NCBI RefSeq assembly: GCF_004795035.1
Contig: NZ_SSBK01000007.1
Coordinates: 124,001-188,000, forward strand
DNA length: 64,000 nucleotides
DNA from: Streptomyces sp. A0958
Lineage (GTDB): Bacteria; Actinomycetota; Actinomycetes; Streptomycetales; Streptomycetaceae
Direction: 5' to 3'
Part shown: one piece after another, positions 20,777 to 29,251 of the stretch
Layout of the letters: each line of letters opens with the position of its first letter
Numbering within the stretch: position 1 is the stretch's first letter
Notes under the pieces: generated by a model
Told to the model about the DNA's origin: nothing
Database searches by the model: none
Seen by the model: the letters and a program-made list of their open reading frames with translations, nothing else
Program-made: the position numbers and the translations under genes

Positions 20777-21528
20777 ATCGTCCCCGGGACCGGCTCGGCG
20801 GGCGCCATCAGCTGGGGCACCGTCACGAAGGTGTAGCCCTGCTTCTTCAGCGCGTCGATGATGCCGGGCACCGCGGGGACCGTGCCCTTGTAGATGTCGT
20901 GCAGCAGGATGATGCCGTCCTTGCTCGCCTGGTCGAGTATCCGCTTCTTGATCAGCTCGGAGTCGGTCGTCGAGTAGTCCTTGGCGGTGGCGCTCCACAG
21001 GATCTGGGAGAGGCCGAGGTCCTTGCTGATCCCGGAGACGGTGTCGTCGGTGCGACCCTGCGGCGGGCGCATCAGCCGCGGCTTCTTGCCGGTGATCGCC
21101 TCTATCGCGTTCTGCGTCTTCTCCAGCTCGGCCCGTATCTGGGCGGGCTTCTTGTCCGTGAGGATCTCGTGCGACCAGGTGTGGTTGGCGACCTCGTGTC
21201 CCTCGGCCTCGATGCGGCGGACGGTGTCGGGGTGCTTCTTGACGTGGTTCTTGCCCAGCAGGAAGAACGTCGCGTGGACCTTCTTCTCCTTGAGGATGTC
21301 CAGCAGATGGGGCGTGTCCTCGGCCGGGCCCGCGTCGAAGGTCAGGGCTATGCACTTGGCCTTGCGGCAGTCCACCGGGCCGAACGAGCCCTTGGCGTCC
21401 GAGCCGGCGTCGGCGCGGGCGGAGCCGGGTGCGGTGGTCTCCATCGAGCAGCCGCTCAGCGTCAGCGTGAGGGCTGTCACAAGGGCGACGGCCAACCCCG
21501 TACCGATCGACTTCGTCTTACTGGGCAC
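20764..21528 (-). CDS. Lipoprotein polysaccharide deacetylase (CE4/NodB fold)
   Basis: This 254-aa protein has a lipoprotein signal (hydrophobic stretch then lipobox LSGC, Cys27), so it should be anchored outside the membrane. CE4 motifs present: T-F-D65-A-G-P (motif 1), H116-T-W-S-H120 (metal histidines, motif 2), RPPQG (motif 3) and ILLHD (motif 5). Motif 1 normally reads TFDDG, and the second Asp, a metal ligand, is Ala here. The catalytic-base Asp is kept. Likely substrates are peptidoglycan or other N-acetylated glycans. The start is the GTG at 21528 with CAGGGAG 9 bp upstream; a longer frame to 21564 lacks support. Confidence 0.88.
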   Translation of the reverse strand: MPSKTKSIGTGLAVALVTALTLTLSGCSMETTAPGSARADAGSDAKGSFGPVDCRKAKCIALTFDAGPAEDTPHLLDILKEKKVHATFFLLGKNHVKKHPDTVRRIEAEGHEVANHTWSHEILTDKKPAQIRAELEKTQNAIEAITGKKPRLMRPPQGRTDDTVSGISKDLGLSQILWSATAKDYSTTDSELIKKRILDQASKDGIILLHDIYKGTVPAVPGIIDALKKQGYTFVTVPQLMAPAEPVPGTIYRP

Positions 21529-21588
21529 GGTGGGCCACTCCCTGTACGTACGTGGACGGCGCACTCGGTGTGCGGCCTGGGACGCCGA

Positions 21589-21620
21589 CTATACATGTGG
21601 CGTATACACCGGTTGTATAG
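21589..21620. promoter_or_regulatory. Clustered TGTATA-type inverted repeats before the deacetylase gene
   Basis: CTATACA (21589) and TGTATAG (21614) form an inverted pair around a central GTATAC (21602), an AT-rich island in GC-rich DNA 61-92 bp upstream of the deacetylase start. On the minus strand it offers TATAGT as a -10. A repressor operator overlapping a promoter is the likely reading; the factor is unknown. Confidence 0.5.
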
Positions 21621-21674
21621 CGGGGTGGGGCCGGGCTCGGGCACGTGAAACGCCTGGTCGGCGGAGTGAACGCG

Positions 21675-21710
21675 ACGAGGCCCGGCGACGGGGTGCGTCA
21701 CCGGGCTCGT
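21675..21710 (-). terminator. Terminator after the GH25 gene
   Basis: An imperfect GC-rich stem (ACGAGGCCCGGCGAC against GTCACCGGGCTCGT, one bulge and one mismatch) lies 19 bp past the minus-strand GH25 stop. Confidence 0.6.
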
Positions 21711-21728
21711 TGGGTGAAGAGGGTGGTG

Positions 21729-22571
21729 TCAGCCGTTGGCCAGTGCCTGTACGCGGTCGAGGGCGCCGTTGAAGTGGTTGTGGTCACCCACCGTCGGGCC
21801 GGACGACGTGTACTGCCAGATCGTGTAGAAGCCCCAGCCGGCCGGGAGTTCGCCGACCGTCGAGTTGTACCGGGCCACCCACAGCGGGTTGGTGGTGGCG
21901 AAGCCCGCGTTGTTGCCCGTGCAGTCCTTCCACCAGCTGGTCGCGGTGTAGATGACCGCGTCCCGTCCGGTGCGCGCCTTGTACGTGTTCACGAAGTCGC
22001 GAATCCACGAGACCATCTGGGCCGCGGTCTTGCCGTAGCACTGCGCCCCGTACGGGTTCCACTCGATGTCGAGCACGCCCGGCAGGGTCTTGCCGTCCTT
22101 GGACCAGCCGCCCCCGTGGTCCACGAAGTAGTTGGCCTGGACGGCGCCGCTCGTGGTGTCGGGCGTCGCGAAGTGGTACGAGCCGCGGATCATCCCGACG
22201 TTGTACGAGCCGTTGTACTGCTGGGCGAAGTAGGGGTTCGTGTAGTACGTGCCCTCGGTGGCCTTGGTGTAGGCCCACTTGACGCCGCTGTTCCAGAGCG
22301 TCGACCAGGCGACGTTGCCCTGGTAGCTGGCCACGTCCACGCCCTCGGTCTGGCCGGCGCGGCTGCCGATCGGCAGACCGCCCTGGCCGTCGTGGGCGAC
22401 GACGCCCATGCCCATGGTGGCGGTGCCGCGGGCGGGCGCGGTCGGGTCACCGGTCGCCGCGTTCGATGCGCCGGGCAGGGCGATGAGGAGGGAGAGAGCT
22501 GCGAGCAGAGTGCCCGCCGCCGCGAAGCGGGAGCGGCGGGTCTTCTTGGAGCCGGATCTGTGCACGGGCAT
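21729..22571 (-). CDS. Secreted GH25 N-acetylmuramidase (lysozyme)
   Basis: This 280-aa protein has an Arg/Lys-rich N-region, a hydrophobic core (LLAALSLLIALPGA) and probable signal cleavage after ASNAA. The GH25 domain starts near EGVDVASYQGNV (catalytic-site Asp) and includes the acidic pair in LPGVLDIEWNPYG and the C-terminal WQYTSSG strand. Such enzymes cleave the beta-1,4 bond after N-acetylmuramic acid. No separate cell-wall-binding domain is present. The start is the ATG at 22571 with GGAGG 6 bp upstream, rejecting the longer frame to 22625. The gene is divergent from the MarR regulator gene. Confidence 0.93.
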   Translation of the reverse strand: MPVHRSGSKKTRRSRFAAAGTLLAALSLLIALPGASNAATGDPTAPARGTATMGMGVVAHDGQGGLPIGSRAGQTEGVDVASYQGNVAWSTLWNSGVKWAYTKATEGTYYTNPYFAQQYNGSYNVGMIRGSYHFATPDTTSGAVQANYFVDHGGGWSKDGKTLPGVLDIEWNPYGAQCYGKTAAQMVSWIRDFVNTYKARTGRDAVIYTATSWWKDCTGNNAGFATTNPLWVARYNSTVGELPAGWGFYTIWQYTSSGPTVGDHNHFNGALDRVQALANG

Positions 22572-22637
22572 TGCGTGCCTCCGAGGCCTCAGTGGGGGGA
22601 TCTGCTGACCCGGGGGTCGTCGCACGGCGACCCCGGA

Positions 22638-22670
22638 GACATGTCATGGTGTGGACATGCCATGCATGAC
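22638..22670. promoter_or_regulatory. Direct/inverted CATG repeat cluster between GH25 and marR
   Basis: GACATGTCATG (22638) and GACATGCCATG (22654) are direct repeats with a 16-bp period, and GTCATG/CATGAC (22643, 22665) form an inverted pair. The cluster starts 67 bp upstream of the GH25 start in the intergenic space shared with the MarR gene, so it is a candidate operator for that regulator. Confidence 0.45.
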
Positions 22671-22862
22671 GCTACGCACGTAGACCCGGGTGGCGGAAGA
22701 GGGCCCGGGCTGTGCCGTTGGTCTACTCCTGCGAAATACTGGCCGAGCTGCGGCGATGACCGGCGGCGGAAGAAACTTTCGGCGGCAGGAAAGCTCATGA
22801 GGGGTGTTGGCGTGGACGGGAGCGACAGCGGGCGTGAACCCAGCGCAACCGGAGGAAGTGGT

Positions 22863-23294
22863 GTGGACCACGAATTCCTCGCCCTGGAGCTGGAGTTGGC
22901 CGTCTTTCTGCGCCGCGCGCGGGCGAACTCCGGTGAGATGGCGCGCGAGGTGCACCCCGAGCTGGAGGCCGCCGCCTACGGCCTGTTCGTACGCCTGGAA
23001 TCCGCCGGGCGTCAGCGGGCCACCGACCTCGCCTCGTACTTCGGCGTAGGCAAGGCCACCATGAGCCGTCAACTCCGCGCCCTGGAAGCCCTCGGACTGG
23101 TGGCGCGGGAGCCCGATCCGGCCGACGGACGCGCCTTCCTCGTCCACCTCACCGAGGAGGGCCTGGCCCGCTTCCGGAGCGTGCGCGACGCGCGCCGCGA
23201 CCGCTATGTGCGCAAGCTCGCCGACTGGGACCGCGCCGAGGTCGCGGAACTGGCCCGCCTGCTGCACCACTTGAACGCCCGCGCCGAGGACTGA
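22863..23294 (+). CDS. MarR-family transcriptional regulator
   Basis: This 143-aa winged-helix regulator has the MarR layout: helical N-terminus (DHEFLALELELAVFLRRAR), recognition helix region (RATDLASYFGVGKATMSRQL), wing (VAREPDPADGRAFLVHLTEEG) and a C-terminal dimer helix. The GTG at 22863 has GGAGGA 6 bp upstream and gives normal family length. An in-frame ATG at 22797 would add 22 residues but lacks a ribosome site. The gene is divergent from GH25. No ligand can be named. Confidence 0.9.
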   Translation: MDHEFLALELELAVFLRRARANSGEMAREVHPELEAAAYGLFVRLESAGRQRATDLASYFGVGKATMSRQLRALEALGLVAREPDPADGRAFLVHLTEEGLARFRSVRDARRDRYVRKLADWDRAEVAELARLLHHLNARAED

Positions 23295-23331
23295 CGGTGA
23301 CCGGCTGCCGCCCCGCCGCCCGCGTACGGCC

Positions 23332-24117
23332 TCACAGGCGCGCGAAGACCGCAGTCGCGTCGTCGTGCGTCTTGCCCCGCCGCAGGTGCGTACGCTCCGT
23401 GTCCGCGTCCTCCAGGGCCCGGACCCGGTCGATCAGTCCCTGCGGCCCCTCCTTGTCGAGGACCCCGAGGCAGTCCGCCCAGTCGCCCTCGCCGAACATC
23501 TCCGTCCAGCGGCTCGCCCCGTCCGTCATCGCCGCCAGCGCCCGCACCTCGGCGCGCGGCGTCCGCCCGGTGACCGCACGGTCCGCCACGGCCGGATCGG
23601 CGGCGGCCGTGAAGAAGCCGTCCTCCTTGTTGCGCGCCCGGGCGTCGGCCACCGCTTCCGAGACGAGGAGCTCCGGCGCCAGCCGGTCGAGCCGGTCGTC
23701 CAGCACAGCGCGTACACCCCCGCCGGGCGACTCGAACAGCAGCACCGAATCGGACAGCACCAGGTGCTCGACCTCGGTCTCGTCCCAACGCGCCACGACG
23801 ACGGTTGCCTGTGGCGTACGCGCGTGAGAAAGGTCACACGTGAGGCGGTGGCTTTCCGCGGTGCGCCGGATGGACTCCGCCAGGACCTCCCGCAGGGTCA
23901 GATCCCGCCGCGAACCGGACAGTTCGACCAGGGCCCCACCCAGCCTCGCGGTGAACCACGGGACCGAGTGCACACAACCGTCGTCGCCCTGCGGGGGCGT
24001 GACACCGTCGAGCAGCACCAGCCCTCCGCCCTGACCGGAGGCGGGGAGGACCGTGGCGGTCCAGTCCTCGTTCGGGCGTCCGGGCGTGCCGGCGGCGGTA
24101 GCGAGTTCGATACGCAT
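23332..24117 (-). CDS. PP2C-like serine/threonine phosphatase domain protein
   Basis: This 261-aa protein resembles PP2C phosphatases. It has an N-terminal acidic motif (NEDWTATVL then LLDGVTPP), a central MTDGASRW and a terminal HDDATAVFARL matching the last metal-binding motif. The classical DGhGG is reduced to DGVTPP, so activity is uncertain. Family members dephosphorylate Ser/Thr kinase targets. The start ATG at 24117 precedes MRIELATAAG; upstream codons look non-coding. It is convergent with the MarR gene and divergent from the conservon. Confidence 0.75.
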   Translation of the reverse strand: MRIELATAAGTPGRPNEDWTATVLPASGQGGGLVLLDGVTPPQGDDGCVHSVPWFTARLGGALVELSGSRRDLTLREVLAESIRRTAESHRLTCDLSHARTPQATVVVARWDETEVEHLVLSDSVLLFESPGGGVRAVLDDRLDRLAPELLVSEAVADARARNKEDGFFTAAADPAVADRAVTGRTPRAEVRALAAMTDGASRWTEMFGEGDWADCLGVLDKEGPQGLIDRVRALEDADTERTHLRRGKTHDDATAVFARL

Positions 24118-24469
24118 GCCGCCAGTCTGCACGATGCCTTCACTGAGCCTGCACGGCACCGGGATTGGTGCGTACCAGCAGGTCAGACGGGCAGACGGGG
24201 CGGAAGGAATCACTTCGCCCCGGGATGCGGGCGGGCATCCTGCCAAAGCATGCCCGGAAGTTCCAGCCGGTGTCCGCGGGTGGCCCCGGAGTCCGGCGGG
24301 AAGACTTGTTCGCCAACTCAGGATTGATGTTCACTCGTTCGAGTGGCGGAGCGGTTGATGCGTGCCCCCTCCGCAAAAGCACTGGAATGGTCGGAAGCCG
24401 TACCAGGGGGCGGGGCGCTCGTTCATGTGACCGTGCGTCACCTCTGCTTCAAGGGCGGACGAGTCAAGA
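24118..24469. other. Intergenic region with a CACTCG palindrome
   Basis: These 352 bp between the divergent PP2C-like gene and the conservon hold no supported gene. CACTCG-TT-CGAGTG at 24332-24345 is a perfect palindrome about 125 bp upstream of the conservon start and could be an operator; TTGATG lies just before it. Confidence 0.55.
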
Positions 24470-27400
24470 TTGCGAGCACCGGTGCAGAAGAAGCGGCCTC
24501 GGAGCAAGGGCGGCAGCAACAGCGGTTCCGGGGAGGCGCCGGCGGCCCCGGCCGGGAACGGCCGCACCGTACGCGTCCGCACCAGGCTGGTCGCGGGCGT
24601 CGCCGTCGTCGGGATCACCGTCATAGCCGCTGGGGCGCCCGCGGTCCTCGCCGCCTCGTCCGACCTCACCGACTCGCAGGCGCTGGTCACCCTCGCCGAG
24701 CTGAACCAGCAGGCCATCTCGCTCGCCCACTCCCTCGCCGACGAGCGCGACGAGGTCACCGCGTACATCGCCGGCGGCCGTGAGGGCGAGCCGGGCAGCC
24801 GCAGCACCCGCGTCGACCAGCAGGTGGACGAGATCCGGGAGACGGCCCCCGCCGACCTGCGCCGCGACCTGTCCACCATCCCCTCCCTGCGCCGGGACGC
24901 CGTCAGCGGCAAGGGCACGGCGCTGGAGGCGCACCGGGCGTACTCCGAGGTCATCGCCAAGCTCCACGGCCTCGCCGACGAGCTCGCCCGGGACACCCCG
25001 CCGCGCGCCGCCGAGGAGACCCGCACCCCGCAGGCGCTCGGCCGGGCCACCGAACAGGCCGCCGCCACCCGCGGGCTGCTGCTCGCCGCGCTCGCCGTGC
25101 CCCGCCCGCAGCAGACGACGCCCCGGATCGACCCGTTCACCGGCCTCCCCGTCCAGCCCCAGGACGAGGGCGAGACCAAGGAGGACCGGACCCGCGACGC
25201 GCTGAGCGCCGCCGCCCAGCAGGCCCGGGTCGGCGAGCTGTCCGCGCTCGCCGAGTTCGACCAGTCCGCCGGCGCCACCGCCCGCGACAAGCTGGCCTCC
25301 ATCGTCACGGGGCCCGAGGTCAACAGCGCCGAGAAATACCTCGCCGAGCTCACCGACCGCCCCGAGCTCTCCGACTCCGACCTGGAGGTCAGCAGCAAGA
25401 AGGTCGCGGCGGTGCTCTCCGCCCGGGTCGACCGGATGCGCTCGGTGGAGTCCGCCCTCGGCACCACCCAGGCCCAACGGCTCGAACAGTTGCGCGACGA
25501 CGACGTCACGGCCCTCGAACTGCGCATCGCGCTCCTCGGGGGCTGCCTGCTCGTCGCCGTCGGCGTCTCCACCGCCGTCGCCCGCACCCTCACCCAGCCG
25601 CTCGCCGTGCTGCGGATCGGCGCCGCCCGCCTCGCGGCCGAGCCCGCCACCGCCGAACCGGTCCGCTACACCGGCCGCAACGACGAGTTCGCCCAGGTCG
25701 TCCGCTCCATCAACGCCCTGCACGGCCAGCTGCACGGGCTGCTGACGGAGTTCAACGGGCGGTTCGAGTCCCTGGAGACCGAGCGCGCCGAGCTGATCGC
25801 CGGACGCGAGGCCCTCACCGGGCAGCGCGCCGAACTCCAGGCGCGCGTCGCCGACCTGACGGCCCAGCTGGAGAAGCTGAAGAACACCGTCCACCACACC
25901 TTCGTCAACCTCTCCCTGCGTACCCTCGGCCTGGTCGAGCGCCAGCTCGGCGTCATCGAGACCCTGGAGGAGCGCGAGCAGGACCCGGAACGGCTCGGCA
26001 CGCTCTTCAAGCTCGACCACATGGCCACGGTCATGCGCCGCCACAGCGAGAACATGCTGGTCCTCGCGGGCGCGGAGCACGGCCACGGGCACCCGGGCCC
26101 GATCCCGCTGGTCGACGTCCTGCGCGCCGCCGTCAGCGAGATCGAGCGCTACGAGCGGGTCACCATCCAGTCCCTCCCGCCGCACGCCCAGGTCGCCGGG
26201 TTCGCCGCCGACGACCTCAGCCACCTGGTCGCGGAACTCCTGGAGAACGCGACCTCGTTCTCCCCGCCCGACTCCCACGTCCAGCTCTCCGGCTGGCTCC
26301 TGGAGACCGGCGAGGTGATGCTCTCCGTCCAGGACGAGGGCATCGGCATGTCCTCCGTACGGATGGGCGAGCTCAACACCCGCCTCGCCGACCCGACGCT
26401 CTTCGAGGCCGGCGAGCAGAACGCGGACGGTGCGGGCCTCGGCCTCCAGGTGACCTCGCTGCTCGCCGCGCGCCACGGCGTACGGGTGGAGCTGCGCGAG
26501 CAGAAGGGCAGCGGGGTGACCGCGGTCGTCGTGCTCCCCGAGGCCCTGCTCCCCAAGGCGCTCCCGGCCGCCACGCCGCCGCCGGTCACCACCCACGGCG
26601 AGGAGTCCACGCTGAACCTGCCGGGCTCGGTGGCCGAGGCCAACTCCAACGCCCTGCCGGGTCGCGGCCCGTCGACGTCCGACGATCCGATGATCGCGGC
26701 GGCGGAACGCGTGATCGCTGCGTCGGGGACCGCTGAGGTCATGGAGACCTCTGGGGCCACGGAGACCGCTGAGGTCACGGAGACCACGGAGGTCACGGGG
26801 ACCGCTGGGGCCACGGGGACCGCTGGGTTCACGCAGGCCACGGAGACCACGGAGGTCACGGCGACCGCTGGGGCCACGGCGACCGCTGAGTTCACGCAGG
26901 CCACGGAGACCTCCGGGGCCACGGACGCCCCGGCGGACGCGGCAGCCCCTGAGGCTCCTCAGGCCCCCGAGACCCCCGAGACCTCGCACGTCCCACAGGC
27001 ATCGGACACCGCCGCCGAGCCCGCCCCCGGGACCGCCCCCGAGCCCGCCCCCGGGACCACCCCCGAGCCCGCCCCCGGGACCACCCCCGAGCCCGCCCCC
27101 GGGACCACCCCCGAGCCCGCCGCCGAGCCCACCCCCGAGCCCGGCCGCGAGACCGCCCCCGCTGCCGAGACCGACCCCGAGGCCACCCTCCAGGTGCGGC
27201 TGCCCCGGCCGCCGCGGACCGACGACGTGCCCGAGCCCACGACCGCCGGCGGGCCGTACGCCATCGGCCCCGACCGCCACGAGCGCGCCGCCGACGAGGG
27301 CCCGCACAGCGCTCCGGCCCCGGCGGCATCCGCAGTCCCCGAGACCCCCGAGGCGGCGGAACCCGTCGCCGACGCCGTCCCCGGCCCCCGCAAGCCGGAG

Positions 27401-27691
27401 GCCGGACGGGTGACCGACAAGGGGCTCCCCAAGCGGACGCCCAAGATCGTCCGGCCCGCCGGGGCCCCCGCCGCCGAGCGCAGGGGGAGCGTCGACAAGG
27501 AGGCCCTGAGGCGCCGGCTCGGCGGCTTCCACCAGGGCGCGAAGGACGGCCGCCGCGACGTCGAGGCGGAGATCGCCGAGGGCACGGGACCGGCCCTGGG
27601 CACCACACGTACCGAGCACGCCGAGCCGGCAGGCCGTAGCGACGGCCGGACCGGAGAGACGGGGGACACAGTCGAGGAGGCACGCAGTTGA
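24470..27691 (+). CDS. Conservon sensor histidine kinase (CvnA type)
   Basis: This 1073-aa membrane protein has a first TM segment (LVAGVAVVGITVIAAGAPAVL), an extracytoplasmic nitrate/nitrite-sensor-like helical domain, a second TM (IALLGGCLLVAVGVSTAVA), HAMP, a coiled coil and a HATPase domain with N box LVAELLENATSFSPP and a G2-like motif DGAGLGLQV. Conservon kinases lack a normal DHp box, and here the equivalent region reads LDHMATVMRRHSENMLVL. The last 330 residues are low-complexity Thr/Glu and Pro/Ala/Glu repeats. CvnA works with CvnB-D as a membrane complex likened to eukaryotic GPCR signalling. The TTG start is uncertain, with an in-frame GTG at 24482 as the alternative. The stop overlaps cvnB (TTGA). 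Confidence 0.92.
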   Translation: MRAPVQKKRPRSKGGSNSGSGEAPAAPAGNGRTVRVRTRLVAGVAVVGITVIAAGAPAVLAASSDLTDSQALVTLAELNQQAISLAHSLADERDEVTAYIAGGREGEPGSRSTRVDQQVDEIRETAPADLRRDLSTIPSLRRDAVSGKGTALEAHRAYSEVIAKLHGLADELARDTPPRAAEETRTPQALGRATEQAAATRGLLLAALAVPRPQQTTPRIDPFTGLPVQPQDEGETKEDRTRDALSAAAQQARVGELSALAEFDQSAGATARDKLASIVTGPEVNSAEKYLAELTDRPELSDSDLEVSSKKVAAVLSARVDRMRSVESALGTTQAQRLEQLRDDDVTALELRIALLGGCLLVAVGVSTAVARTLTQPLAVLRIGAARLAAEPATAEPVRYTGRNDEFAQVVRSINALHGQLHGLLTEFNGRFESLETERAELIAGREALTGQRAELQARVADLTAQLEKLKNTVHHTFVNLSLRTLGLVERQLGVIETLEEREQDPERLGTLFKLDHMATVMRRHSENMLVLAGAEHGHGHPGPIPLVDVLRAAVSEIERYERVTIQSLPPHAQVAGFAADDLSHLVAELLENATSFSPPDSHVQLSGWLLETGEVMLSVQDEGIGMSSVRMGELNTRLADPTLFEAGEQNADGAGLGLQVTSLLAARHGVRVELREQKGSGVTAVVVLPEALLPKALPAATPPPVTTHGEESTLNLPGSVAEANSNALPGRGPSTSDDPMIAAAERVIAASGTAEVMETSGATETAEVTETTEVTGTAGATGTAGFTQATETTEVTATAGATATAEFTQATETSGATDAPADAAAPEAPQAPETPETSHVPQASDTAAEPAPGTAPEPAPGTTPEPAPGTTPEPAPGTTPEPAAEPTPEPGRETAPAAETDPEATLQVRLPRPPRTDDVPEPTTAGGPYAIGPDRHERAADEGPHSAPAPAASAVPETPEAAEPVADAVPGPRKPEAGRVTDKGLPKRTPKIVRPAGAPAAERRGSVDKEALRRRLGGFHQGAKDGRRDVEAEIAEGTGPALGTTRTEHAEPAGRSDGRTGETGDTVEEARS
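26725..27130 (+). repeat. Low-complexity repeats in the conservon kinase tail
   Basis: From 26725 a degenerate series codes for T-E-V/T-A-G blocks, and from about 27010 a near-exact 24-bp unit codes for tandem E-P-A-P-G-T-T-P repeats. These are slippage-prone in-frame repeats in the cytoplasmic tail, so length probably varies among strains. Confidence 0.85.
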
Positions 27692-28167
27692 CTGCGCCCA
27701 GCACATTCGGGCTGAGCACCGAGGCCCGGAACCTTCACTGGTTGCTGAGCAATCTCGTCGAGGAGGTGCCAGGGGTCCACTCGGTCACCGTCGTCTCGTC
27801 CGACGGGCTGATGCTGCTCTCCTCCGACCCCGGCCACCGGAGCGCCCCCGCACAGGGGAGACCGAGCGGGCCGCGCGGCTCCAGCGCCGACCTGGCGACC
27901 ATCGTCTCCGGCATCGGCAGCCTCACCGTCGGTGCCGCGAAGCTGATGGAGGGCGGCGGCGTCAAGCAGACCATGGTCGCCATGGAGGAGGGCAGCGTCT
28001 TCGTCATGTCGATCAGCGACGGATCGCTGCTCGGGGTGCACGCCGCACCCGACTGCGACATGAGCGTCATCGCGTACCACATGGCGCTCTTCGTCGGCCG
28101 AGCCGGACACGTACTCACCCCCGAACTCCGCAGTGAACTGCGCAAATCGATGGAGAGCGCCCAGTGA
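27688..28167 (+). CDS. Conservon Roadblock/LC7-domain protein (CvnB type)
   Basis: This 159-aa protein is a Roadblock/LC7 fold (LHWLLSNLVEEVPGVHSVTV; VSSDGLMLLSSD; GGGVKQTMVAMEEG; MSVIAYHMALFVGRAG), a type that regulates small GTPases in bacteria and eukaryotes. The TTG start overlaps the kinase stop and its own stop overlaps cvnC. It probably serves as GTPase regulator or adaptor for the CvnD protein encoded in the same operon. Confidence 0.93.
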   Translation: MTAPSTFGLSTEARNLHWLLSNLVEEVPGVHSVTVVSSDGLMLLSSDPGHRSAPAQGRPSGPRGSSADLATIVSGIGSLTVGAAKLMEGGGVKQTMVAMEEGSVFVMSISDGSLLGVHAAPDCDMSVIAYHMALFVGRAGHVLTPELRSELRKSMESAQ

Positions 28168-28580
28168 GCCACGCCGCTGCCGGACCCGCCCGCAAACTTC
28201 CCGTACGGGGGGCCGGTAAACGGCCCGCGCGGGTTCGCCCGTACTCGCTGACCGGCGGCCGCACCCGCTTCGGGCACGTGCTGCTGGTCGAGACGTTCGT
28301 CGCCGCGCTGGAAGCGCCCGAGGAGCGCCGCGAACTCACCAACGGAAACCTGGCGTCGCGTCTGATGCCGGAGCTCAGGGCCATTGTCGAGATCTGCCGC
28401 CGGATGCGTACCGTCGCGGAGATCTCGGCCCTGCTGAAGATGCCGCTCGGCGTGGTCCGGGTGCTGCTCAGCGACTTGGCCGACCAGGGAAAGATCCGCG
28501 TGTACGGGACCGGTCACGGCACCGGCCAGCCCGACCGCGCACTGCTCGAAAGGGTGCTCGATGGACTCCGCCGTCTCTGA
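28164..28580 (+). CDS. Conservon DUF742 protein (CvnC type)
   Basis: This 138-aa DUF742 protein has a basic N-terminus (RKLPVRGAGKRPARVRPYSL), the conserved VRPYxLTGGRT block and a winged-helix-like C-terminus (IVEICRRMRTVAEISALLKM; VRVLLSDLADQGKIRV). The GTG start overlaps the cvnB stop, and its end overlaps the cvnD start by 20 bp. DUF742 proteins are invariant conservon parts; DNA binding is suggested by the fold but unproven. Confidence 0.92.
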   Translation: MSHAAAGPARKLPVRGAGKRPARVRPYSLTGGRTRFGHVLLVETFVAALEAPEERRELTNGNLASRLMPELRAIVEICRRMRTVAEISALLKMPLGVVRVLLSDLADQGKIRVYGTGHGTGQPDRALLERVLDGLRRL

Positions 28581-29211
28581 GTCGCCGCTGTTCGCCCCGC
28601 GGCAGCCGGGTCCGGAGGCCCAGCCCGAGGAGAAGCTCCAGCCCTGGCAGCTGGACCGCACCAGGGCCCCGATCGCCACCAAGATCGTGGTCGCGGGCGG
28701 CTTCGGTGTCGGCAAGACCACCTTCGTGAGCTCGGTCTCCGAGATCACCCCGCTGCAGACCGAGGCGATGATGACCCGGGCCAGCGAGGACACCGACGAC
28801 CTCAGCGCCACGCCGGACAAGACCACGACGACCGTCGCCATGGACTTCGGCAGGCTCACGCTGGACGACGACCTCGTGCTGTACGTCTTCGGCACCCCGG
28901 GCCAGCAGCGCTTCTGGTTCATGTGGGACGACCTGGTGCGCGGCGCGATCGGCGCGGTCGTCATGGCCGACACCCGCCGGCTCGCCGACTGCTTCCCCGC
29001 CCTCGACTACTTCGAGAGCTGCGGGCTGCCGTACATCGTGGCCGTCAACCACTTCGAGGGAACACCGGGGTTCGAGGCGGACGACGTCCGGGAGGCCCTG
29101 ACCGTCCCCGCGCACGTCCCCGTGGTGATCATGGACGCGCGCAACAGGATCACGGTCGTCGAATCGCTGCTGGCCCTCGTCGGCCACGCCCTCGACGCCA
29201 GCCCCGCGTAG
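28561..29211 (+). CDS. Conservon small GTPase (CvnD type)
   Basis: This 216-aa ATP/GTP-binding protein has P-loop GGFGVGKTTFV, the G3-like block YVFGTPGQQRFWFMWDDL and NHFEG as the NKxD counterpart. It is the presumed switch of the conservon, cycling between nucleotide states under control of the Roadblock protein at the membrane kinase. The ATG lies within the end of cvnC, so translation is coupled. It is followed after 40 bp by the monooxygenase gene, a possible output. Confidence 0.93.
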   Translation: MDSAVSESPLFAPRQPGPEAQPEEKLQPWQLDRTRAPIATKIVVAGGFGVGKTTFVSSVSEITPLQTEAMMTRASEDTDDLSATPDKTTTTVAMDFGRLTLDDDLVLYVFGTPGQQRFWFMWDDLVRGAIGAVVMADTRRLADCFPALDYFESCGLPYIVAVNHFEGTPGFEADDVREALTVPAHVPVVIMDARNRITVVESLLALVGHALDASPA

Positions 29212-29251
29212 CCCACCTCGGCGCCCCCGCCCCATACAACGGAGAACCGCG

